Assembly (NCBI GenBank): GCA_964647355.1
Contig: CAZYGK010000026.1
Coordinates: forward strand, 1 to 34,573
Length of the DNA: 34,573 nt
Origin: SZUA-430 sp964647355
Lineage (GTDB): Bacteria > Pseudomonadota > Alphaproteobacteria > Micropepsales > Micropepsaceae
Direction: 5' to 3'
Below, piece by piece: positions 24,019-32,900 of this stretch. Numbering within the stretch: position 1 is the stretch's first letter; each line of letters begins with the position of its first letter. A program made the translations under genes and the position numbers. Below the pieces are notes generated by a model, which saw nothing but the letters and a program-made list of their open reading frames with translations, ran no database searches and had not been told where the DNA came from.

Positions 24019-24684
24019 GTGAAACTTTTGGTTGTCGAAGATGACGCGAAGGCCGTCCGTTTGATGAAGCGAGGTCTCAGTGAATACGGTTTCGACACTG
24101 ACGACTGCGGGAACGGTGTTGACGGCCTCAATATGGCGTTGTCGCAGGCCTACGATCTGATCGTCTTGGACGTCATGTTGCCCGGCAAGGACGGCTGGGA
24201 AGTGCTGGCGCAGTTGCGCGCAGCCGATTGCAAGGTCCCCGTCGTCATGGTGAGCGCACGCGACGCGGTGGAACATCGCGTGAAGGGGCTTATGGAAGGG
24301 GCCGACGACTATATCGTCAAACCGTTTGCGTTTTCAGAACTTCTTGCCCGCATTCAGAACATCCTACGCCGCCGCAAAGACTTCGTTCCCGATGTACTTT
24401 CGTTTGCCGACCTGACGCTGAATCACCGGCGCTTGACCGTCGAGCGGGCAGGACAGGAAATCGAACTGACATCGAAGCAGTTTCTTCTGCTTGAACTGCT
24501 GTTGCGGCAGCAGGGCGAAGTTTTATCGCGTTCCCATATCGCACAACATGTTTGGGGTATGACTTTGGAGGACGACAGCAATGTCGTCGAGCTGAACATT
24601 TGCCGCTTGCGGGACAAAGTCGACGATCCGTTTCCGCGCAAAATCATTCATACGGTTCGCGGCCGCGGCTATGTCATTCGATGA
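24019..24684 (+). CDS. OmpR-family response regulator, CusR/CopR-like
   Basis: 221 residues from GTG at 24019, preceded by GAGGACGGAAAGC. The receiver domain (1-115) has the acidic pocket VVEDD, phospho-acceptor Asp51 (VLDVMLPGKDGW), Ser79 and Lys101 (DDYIVKPFAFSELLARI). The winged-helix DNA-binding domain (about 130-221) has the transactivation and recognition region ELTSKQFLLLELLLRQQGEV and RDKVDDPFPRKIIHTVRGRG. The whole resembles the heavy-metal regulators CusR/CopR/CzcR, which answer periplasmic copper, silver or zinc. The kinase gene follows with a 14-base overlap. Regulation of the neighbouring multicopper oxidase or the peroxidase is an inference from position. Confidence 0.93.
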   Translation: MKLLVVEDDAKAVRLMKRGLSEYGFDTDDCGNGVDGLNMALSQAYDLIVLDVMLPGKDGWEVLAQLRAADCKVPVVMVSARDAVEHRVKGLMEGADDYIVKPFAFSELLARIQNILRRRKDFVPDVLSFADLTLNHRRLTVERAGQEIELTSKQFLLLELLLRQQGEVLSRSHIAQHVWGMTLEDDSNVVELNICRLRDKVDDPFPRKIIHTVRGRGYVIR

Positions 24685-26113
24685 GTTCGTCCGCGGCAAT
24701 TCTCTCGTCGCGCGCCTGACGCTGTGGTTTGCCGGGGTCGCTGCAGCCCTCGTCTTTTCGACCGCTGGGCTCGTGTACGCCGCAATCGGAAGCGGAACCG
24801 CCGGCAGCAACGACAACGATCAGCTGCTGCTGCTGCGTGCGTTGGCAGTGCGACAGGTCGTTGATGCAGGCGATCGCGACGTCTTGCAGCGTGAAATCGA
24901 ACGCGCGGACCTTGGCGCACCCCGCACACTATTCGTTCGCGTTTCCGGGCCGGGAGCACTCGGGATACTCGAGGCGCCAAACATGCCTGCATTTGCTACC
25001 GCCGTTCGCGGAGAACCCCTTGCCAGCGACAAGCGGTTCGGCGACGTGGACGTGGGTGGCCGGCGCTATCGCACGCTGACGCTGACGACACCCCTGCCTC
25101 CACTGTCCGGTGGCGGCTTTGCGACGATCGAAGTCGCGATTGAGACGAGCGCAGATCCCGCCGATTCGACCGGCCGCCTTTTGTTGGCAGGGACAGTCGC
25201 GGTAGCCGCCTTGTTCGCCGGCACGTTCGCTTGGTGGTTCGTCGTTCGCCAACAACTTCTCCCCCTTCGCCGATTGGCGAATGCGGCTACCACGGTCGAA
25301 CAATCGACACTTGACCGGCGCGTTTCGCTCGAAGGACTCCCTGTGGAGTTGGAGGAGTTTGCGGCCCAGTTCAATCAGATGTTGGAGCGGCTCGAAACGA
25401 CATATGCGGCGCTGCGCCGATATGCGGACGACGTGGCGCATGAACTGCGCACGCCTATCAATCGGTTGCAGCTCGGCGCCGAGGTTGCGCTGAGAGAGGC
25501 CAATGACGACGCATACCGAGAGGCGCTAGAGTCGACGCTGGAAGAGTGCATGCACCTGGGCAGGATGGTGACGTCTCTGCTGTTCCTCGCAAGGGTCGAA
25601 AATGGCCAAGCCAGATTGACAGCGTTCGAAATGAACGTTGCCGAGCGGCTTGAAAAGATCCGGGCTTTCTTCGAGGTGAATGCGGCCGAAGCTGAGATCG
25701 ATTTCACTGTGGCGTGCGATGAGGGGTTGTCGATTATGGCCGATCCGACGTTGTTCCAACGCGCGGTGAGCAACGTCTTATCCAACGCATTCGCCCACAC
25801 GCCGCGGGGCGGCCGGATTGCCGTTCGTGCGGCGGCCGACGGCACGGGCATCGTGGTCGAGATTGCGGATTCCGGCGAAGGCATTGCTCCTGAACACCAG
25901 GCACGAATTTTCGACCGGTTTTACCGGGGCGACCAAGCGCGTGTGACCGCCAGCGGCCGGGTGGGGTTAGGTCTCGCGATTACGAAGTCGATCGTCGAGC
26001 TCCATCAGGGTCACGTGTCGTTGCAGAGCACCCCCGGCGCGGGAACAATTGTGTTTCTCCACTTTCCGGCCGCCCAAACCGATGCGGCGAACGCGGCTCG
26101 CCCGATTCTCTAA
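24671..26113 (+). CDS. Sensor histidine kinase, CusS/CopS-like
   Basis: 480 residues. Membrane helices at about 16-40 and 175-197 enclose a periplasmic sensor of about 135 residues. A HAMP domain follows (about 198-250, RQQLLPLRRLANAATTVE). HisKA has His257 in DDVAHELRTPINRLQLGAEV, the form seen in heavy-metal sensor kinases. The ATPase domain has the N-box NVLSNAFAHTP, DSGEGI, FDRFYRGD and GRVGLGLAI. It would phosphorylate the response regulator encoded just upstream, with which it overlaps by 14 bases. The periplasmic domain has no obvious metal-binding Met or His cluster, so the signal may not be copper. Confidence 0.92.
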   Translation: MSFDEFVRGNSLVARLTLWFAGVAAALVFSTAGLVYAAIGSGTAGSNDNDQLLLLRALAVRQVVDAGDRDVLQREIERADLGAPRTLFVRVSGPGALGILEAPNMPAFATAVRGEPLASDKRFGDVDVGGRRYRTLTLTTPLPPLSGGGFATIEVAIETSADPADSTGRLLLAGTVAVAALFAGTFAWWFVVRQQLLPLRRLANAATTVEQSTLDRRVSLEGLPVELEEFAAQFNQMLERLETTYAALRRYADDVAHELRTPINRLQLGAEVALREANDDAYREALESTLEECMHLGRMVTSLLFLARVENGQARLTAFEMNVAERLEKIRAFFEVNAAEAEIDFTVACDEGLSIMADPTLFQRAVSNVLSNAFAHTPRGGRIAVRAAADGTGIVVEIADSGEGIAPEHQARIFDRFYRGDQARVTASGRVGLGLAITKSIVELHQGHVSLQSTPGAGTIVFLHFPAAQTDAANAARPIL

Positions 26114-26122
26114 TGGTTGCCG

Positions 26123-26138
26123 GCGTCGCCGCCGACGC
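26123..26138 (+). terminator. Weak terminator-like hairpin after kinase gene
   Basis: GCGTCG and CGACGC form a six-base GC stem with a four-base loop ten bases after the kinase stop. No T-run follows, so intrinsic termination is doubtful. Confidence 0.3.
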
Positions 26139-26547
26139 TCCTTGGTGAATATTCCGCCGCCACGTTCAATAGTGTTGCGTGCGCTGAGCTTTTCCACCGG
26201 TATGTTGCCTTTCTGCACGGCAGGTCGTTCCCAACACAGCGGTTGGGAGAAATTTTCTCTGGTGGTTCGCCCGGCGAGCGCTTCAAATGTTTCACTAGCA
26301 TAGAATGACGCATATTATTCCATCACTATTGCACAGTCTTTCATTAATCTTCGCGTAACACCCGTTTCTCTTCGTTATTCTTTGTTTTCTTTCCTCTTTA
26401 ACTCTCTTGTCCATTCGGCTTTGTGAACCCTTGGCGAGTCGAACTAGCCCATTTGGGTAACCTTTGCTTCGAAAGAGGTATGGACGGCCTGGGCCGGATT
26501 GCCGAAAGGTTTCTATCAAATCTGAAATGTAGCCGAAGCGGCTCCCC

Positions 26548-26567
26548 CAAATTCGGTACGGAATTTG
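26548..26567. promoter_or_regulatory. Perfect dyad CAAATTC-N6-GAATTTG
   Basis: Two perfect 7-base half-sites spaced by six bases lie about 380 bases upstream of the peroxidase start. A 20-base symmetric AT-rich site in otherwise GC-rich DNA fits a regulator-binding site; the protein is not identifiable. Confidence 0.4.
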
Positions 26568-26871
26568 CGACAGTCCTGTCACTGGCGCGAGGGGAATTAT
26601 TGCCGCTTTGACAACTCTTAGGTGGGGCAGCGGCAGTTCGTGCTGCTGAGAATGAGGCTTAAATGCGTGCAGGCAGAGGGTTAATGGGGAAGTCGAACCG
26701 CGCGAAAGCAGCGGCACCTCCGCGCCCAACATCAACTGAAAGCGGTGTGCCGTTTTCGAACACCGCCGCGTATCGAACCGCGCGAGAGGGCGACGCGCGC
26801 CCGCGCGTCGTCGCGGTCCGGCACAGCGCATCAAACAGAACGCACCGCGCAATTTCTTACTTCCATGAGAC

Positions 26872-26915
26872 GTCAGCCGAGGCCTTTGCAGGCTCTGGGT
26901 TGAGCGTCGGCTGAC
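26872..26915. promoter_or_regulatory. Leader hairpin GTCAGCCGA / TCGGCTGAC
   Basis: Perfect 9-base arms (26872-26880 and 26907-26915) enclose 26 bases that contain a second small stem, GCCT-TTGC-AGGC. The structure ends 34 bases before the peroxidase ATG and so probably lies in the mRNA leader, where it could affect stability or translation. It is not followed by a T-run. Confidence 0.5.
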
Positions 26916-26949
26916 AATCAAGGGCCGTAGAGCCCAAGGAGACACGAAA

Positions 26950-29900
26950 ATGGTGGCTTTTATCCGATCCGACCTCGACTTCATTCTCGAGCAGATCCTC
27001 ATCGCCGAGCGTCACGCCAACGGCGAGAACTTGGCTGACATCATTCCGAACACCGAACTCTCGTTCGGGCTGCGAACGGTCGATGGGTCGTTCAACCATT
27101 TGGTGCCCGGGCAAAGCACTTCGGGGTCGTCCGATCAGACGTTTCCGCGGATGCTGGACCCTGTCTTCCTGGCCGGCGAGAACGCGGTGTTCGGACCGCC
27201 GCTGCCGACGCACTACTCGCAGACGACTGGAGTCGTCTTCGACTCGCAGCCACGCACGATTTCGAACCTCATCGTCGATCAGACGCCGAACAACCCAGCT
27301 GCGGTCGCCTTGGCGGGCAGCGCGGGCGTAGACGGTCTTTGGGGGACCGAGGATGACGTTCTGAACGAGGGCGTCTCGGTCGTCACAAGCCCGGGCCTCG
27401 ACGGCGAGTTCGGCACGGCAGACGACAAGCTGACGTTCAAGTTCGACAACGTCACGCCTGACGAAGGGCTGTCGGCGCCGTTCAACTCGTGGATGACGTT
27501 CTTCGGGCAATTCTTCGACCACGGTCTCGACCTGGTCACCAAGGGCAACTCCGGCACCGTGTTCATCCCACTTAAGCCGGACGATCCGCTTTACGTGGAA
27601 GGCTCGCCCACGAACTTCATGATCCTGACGCGGGCGACGAACCAGCCTGGTCCGGATGGTGTTCTCGGTACGCCGGATGACGTTCACGAGCATACGAACA
27701 CGACCTCGCCGTTCGTCGATCAGAACCAGACGTACTCCTCGCATCCGTCGCATCAGGTGTTCCTGCGGGCGTACGAGGCACGGCCGCTGAATATCGGAAC
27801 CGAGGCGGAACCGATCATCGTGCAGGCGCCGTTTGCAACCGGCGGGCTGCTGACATCGCCGGAAGGCGGCATGGCGACGTGGGGCGTCTTGAAGGCGCAG
27901 GCGCGAGACCTTCTCGGTATCGACCTCACCGACGCCGACGTGACGAACGTCCCGCTGCTGGCGACCGATGCCTACGGTAACTTTATCCGCGGCGAGAACG
28001 GCTTCCCGCAAGTCGTGATGCGTACGGCGGGCCTCGACGGCGAGTTTGGCACGGCAGACGACGGGACGCAGCTTGTCGAAGGTAATCCGGCGGCGCCGAT
28101 CAGCCTTGAGCTTGCGATCCGCACGGGTCACGCGTTCCTCGACGATATCGCGCACGACGCGGCGCCGGCGGCCGGGAAGACGGCTGACGACGACGACGTT
28201 GCCGGTGTCAACGACGGTCTCGCGACGACCTACGACAACGAACTGCTCGACGCGCACTATGTTGCGGGCGACGGGCGCGTGAACGAGAACATCGGCTTGA
28301 CCGCGGTTCACGCGGTGTTCCACGCCGAGCACAATCGTCTGCTCGAGCACACGAAAGAAGTCGCTTTGGCGAGCGGCGACTTGGCGTTCCTGAGCGCATG
28401 GTTGATGCCGGGCACGGCACCCGAAACGTTCCCGGTGACGGCGGAAGAGATCGGCGCGCTGGTGTGGAACGGCGAGCGTCTGTTCCAGGCGGCGAAGTTC
28501 GGCACCGAGATGCAGTACCAGCATCTCGTATTCGAGGAGTTCGCGCGCACGATTCAGCCGAACGTCGACGCGTTCATCGACTTCAACGACACGATCGATC
28601 CGTCGATCGTGGCGGAGTTCGCGCACACCGTATACCGTTTCGGTCACTCGATGCTGACGGAGACGGTCGATCGTTACGACGCGAACTTCGACGCCAATCA
28701 CATCGACCTGATCAGCGCGTTCTTGAATCCGCTCGAGTTCGCAGCCTCCGGCGCGACGCCCGAGCAGGCTGCGGCTGCGATCATCCGCGGCGTGACGCGC
28801 GACGTCGGCAACGAGATCGACGAGTTCGTGACCGAGGCATTGCGCAACAATCTGGTCGGGCTGCCGCTCGACCTTGCGGCGATCAACTTGGCGCGCGGCC
28901 GCGACACAGGCGTGCCCTCATTGAACGCGGCGCGGCGCGAATTCTTCAACGGTACCGGTGACGCTCAGCTGAAGCCTTATGTCAGCTGGGTCGACTTCGC
29001 GATGAACATCAAGCATCCGGAGTCGCTGGTGAACTTCATCGCGGCCTACGGCACGCATGCGTTGTTCTCCGACGCGCGGGTGGACACGCTGGCCGAGAAG
29101 CGGGCGATCGCGACCGGGCTCGTTCTGGGCGGCACCGTCACGCTCAACGAAGGGCAGATCGACGAAGAAACGATCGCCATCGACGACACGGATCGGCTCG
29201 ACTTCCTGCACAGCCAGGGCGCGTACGCGAACTTGCCCAATGGCGCGACGATCACCGGCGTGGACGCGATCGATTTGTGGATCGGCGGCTTGGCAGAAGC
29301 CAAGATGCCGTTCGGCGGGATGCTGGGCTCGACATTCAATTTCGTGTTCGAGACGCAGCTCGAATCGCTGCAGGACGGCGACCGGTTCTACTACCTACAC
29401 CGCTTGGCGGGCTTGAACTTCTTTAACGAACTGGAGGCGAACTCGTTCTCCAGCATCGTTCAGAAGAATACGGGCGTGGCGCACTTGCCGGCGCTCATCT
29501 TCTCGACGCCGGCTTACACGCTGGAAGCCGACCAAAGCCTGCAGTTCACAGGCCTCGGCGTTGACGGCCGGGCCGATCCGACCGGCGACGACCCGCTGGT
29601 TCCGCTCGTCAGCCGCGTCAACCTGGAGGACGACGGTCCGCTTTCGTACGATAACTACCTGAAGTACACGGGCGACGATCACGTCGTTCTCGGCGGCACG
29701 AACAATAACGACATTCTGATCTCGTCCATCGGCGACGACACCGTCTACGGCGACGGCGGCAACGACCGCATCGAAGGCGGTTACGGCAACGACGACCTAC
29801 AGGGCGGCGCCGGCGACGACATCATCACCGACATGGGTGGCGACGACGTCATCAAGGGCGGCGACGGCAACGACGTCATCCACGGCGGGAACGGCCTCAA

Positions 29901-32900
29901 CTTGATCATCGGCGGCCGGGGCAGCGATTTCATCATAACGGGCGAGGATTCCAGCGAGGCGTTCGCGGGCGAAGGCAACGACTTCATCCTGGCGGCCAAG
30001 ACCGACCCGGTCATCGTCGGCAACGAAGGCGACGACTGGATCGAAGGCGGTTTGAGCGACGGCGCGCCCGGCGACACGTTCGATCCGTTCGGCAACGACC
30101 TCGTCAACGGCAATGACGTTTTTGTCGGCGACGCGGCGGCCGACGAAACGATCGGCGAAGGCGGCGACGATATCGTCATCGGCACCGAAGGCCCGGACAA
30201 GTACGACGGCGGCTCAGGCTTCGACTGGGTTACCTTCAAGGACGACCGCTTCGGCGTCAGCGTCGATCTGAACGTCGCGGCGTTCAATGCCGCGCCGCTG
30301 CCGGTGTCGGTCGCAGCGATCCTCACCGAGTTCGAGAATAACGAAGGTCTGTCGGGCTCCAGCCACAGCGACATTCTGCGCGGCAACGATGACGACGCAG
30401 CCGGCATCGCGGCGGCAGGCACGCGCGGAAGCGTTCTGACCAATATCGCGTTGATCGACGGTTTGCAGGAGTTCCTCGACAATGCGCTCGGGTTCCCCGT
30501 CACATCGTTCGGATCCGGCAACATCATCCTGGGCGGCGACGGCAGCGACTTCATCGAGGGACGCGGCGGCGACGACCTGATCGACGGCGACAAGTGGCTG
30601 AACGTGCGCGTTAGCGTGCGCGACGCGAACGATCACTCGATCGAGATCGATACCGTCGATCGCATTGCGGACCTCATGCCGCGGATGCTGTCGGGTGAGA
30701 TCAACCCAAGCCAGCTTGAGATCGTCCGCGAGATCGTGGATGGCACACCGCGCGAGACCGTTGGTGAAGTACCAGGCAAGTTCAACTTCGATACGGCGGT
30801 GTTCTCGGGCAACCTCGCCGACTACGACATTCAATTCGACGACCGCGGCACGCTGGATACGAGCGACGACGTCGTTCGCGTGAGCGACTCCGTGGTTGGC
30901 CGGGACGGCACAGACCGTTTGATGGGCATCGAGCGTCTTCAGTTTGCCGACGAGTCGGTGACGCTTCCCGGGTTCGAGGGTCTGAACAACGATCCGATCG
31001 GCCTTGCGACCATCACCGGCACGGTGGAGTCCGGCGCGACGCTGACGGCTTCGATTGCCGGCGTCACCGACGCGGACAACATCACGCTGACCAACCTGGA
31101 TGGCGCCATCACCGGTGCGGTGGCGTTCTATTGGCAGTTCGAGCCCGATCCGGGCACGGGCGTGTTCGTGGACATCGTCAACGAAGCGGCCGGCGCGCCG
31201 ATCCCGTCGCGCACGTTGCTGATCACGCCCGACCTCGAAGGTCTGGCGATCCGCGTTCGTGCGGTCTACCAGGACGCGCACGGCGTCATCGAAAGCGTGT
31301 TTTCGGCGGCGACGGCGTTGGTGGATGTGGGTGCACCGCCTGCTCCGCCCGCCCCTGCCCCGGACATGACGGTCACTGCGGACAGCGAAGGCGTTCGTTA
31401 TATCCGCTCCGACCTGCAGTTCATCCTCGACTCGATCAAGATCGCGGAAGCTCATGCGGGCGGTCAGGACCTGCTTGAGCTTGTGCCGAACTACCGCGCG
31501 TCGGTGGGCTTACGCACGGTCGACGGCAGCTACAACAACTTGACTCCCGGTCAGGATGGCTTCGGTGCGGCGGACAACGTGTTCCCGCGCATGACCGATC
31601 CGAACTTCATCGACGTGCCTGGACCTTCGTCTTACGCGCAAAACGCGGGACTCGTCATCGATTCCGCGCCGCGGACGATCTCGAACCTGATCGTCGATCA
31701 GACCGCGAACAACCCGGCAGCCTATGCGGCAGCCTACGACTTCGGCGCCGACGGCGTCGCCGGCGGCGGCGACGACACGCTCAAGGATGGCGTCACGATC
31801 GTCACCAGCCCGGGCCTCGATGGCCTCTTCGGCACGGACGACGACGTTGACGTCTTCCAGCACAACAACGTTGCACCGGACGAAGGCCTATCGGCACCGT
31901 TCAACTCCTGGATGACGTTCTTCGGGCAGTTCTTCGACCACGGCCTGGACCTGGTGACGAAGGGCGGTTCGGGAACCGTGTTCATCCCGCTGCAGCCGGA
32001 CGATCCGCTCTACGTCGAAGGATCGCCGACGAACTTCATGGTGCTGACGCGGGCGACAAATCAGCCCGGTCCAGACGGCGTATTGGGTACGTCGGACGAC
32101 ATCCATGAGCACACCAACACCACGTCGCCGTTCATCGACCAGAACCAGACGTATTCCTCGCATCCGTCGCACCAGGTGTTCCTGCGCGAATACCAACTCG
32201 TCGGCGGCGAGCCGGTCGCGACCGGCAAGCTGATCGAAAGCCGCGACCTCGGCGACGATGGGAAGTTTGGCACCAGCGATGACGGCGAAGGCGCCGGCAT
32301 GGCGACATGGGCGATCGTGAAGGCGCAAGCCCGCGACGTTCTCGGCATCGACTTGACCGATGCCGACGTCACGAACGTGCCGCTGCTTGCGACGGACCAG
32401 TACGGCAACTTCCTGCGCGGGGAGAATGGGTTCCCGCAGGTCGTGATGCGTACAGCCGGTCTCGACGGCGAGTTCGGAACGGCGGATGACGGCACGGAGC
32501 TTGTGGAGGGCAATCCGCTTGCACCGATTAGCCTGGAGAACGCGGTTCGCACGGGGCACGCATTCCTCGACGACATCGCGCACACCGCCTCTCCGTACAC
32601 GTCGGCGGGCGTGCTGAAGACTGAGGACGCCGACGATGTTGCCGGCGGCCCCGTCGCGTCGGGCGAATACGACAACGAGCTGCTCGACGCGCACTACATC
32701 GCGGGCGACGGCCGCGTGAACGAGAATATCGGCCTAACCGCCGTTCACTCCGTCTTCCACTCGGAGCACAATCGCCTCGTTCAACATACGAAAGATGTGG
32801 CGTTCGCTACCGGCGACATCGCATTCCTCAACGAGTGGTTGGATGCCAACCATCAGATCGATCCCGATGGTCCGTTCCCGCTCTCGATGGACGATTTGGT

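Larger units (their letters stand above)
26114..26949. other. Long 5' region of the peroxidase gene
   Basis: About 836 bases without a convincing gene. There is a small hairpin after the kinase stop, a conspicuously AT-rich stretch (about 26300-26410), a perfect dyad at 26548-26567, a TTGACA at 26608-26613 without a good -10, and a second dyad at 26872-26915 just before the peroxidase start. Open frames in either direction show no protein character. Such a long leader suggests complex control of the giant gene. Confidence 0.6.

Noticed and set aside
26582..26604. Sigma-54 promoter (TGGC and TTGC elements)
   Set aside because: The spacing between the two elements is too long for the -24/-12 geometry.
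26608..26630. TTGACA as a promoter of the peroxidase gene
   Set aside because: No acceptable -10 element lies 16-19 bases downstream.
26663..26914. 83-codon plus-strand frame ending 35 bases before the peroxidase
   Set aside because: Third-position composition is unlike neighbouring genes and the sequence has no structure; its end coincides with the leader dyad.
26295..27002. 235-codon minus-strand frame before the peroxidase gene
   Set aside because: No family resemblance, poor codon pattern, and it overlaps the peroxidase start and SD.
26857..28701. 614-codon minus-strand frame
   Set aside because: It is antisense to the first peroxidase domain, very Arg- and Val-rich, and an equivalent shadow recurs opposite the second copy, so it follows from the duplication.
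29700..30000. CRISPR-like or satellite repeats
   Set aside because: The short repeats are in-frame RTX nonapeptides with variable DNA, not spaced identical repeats.
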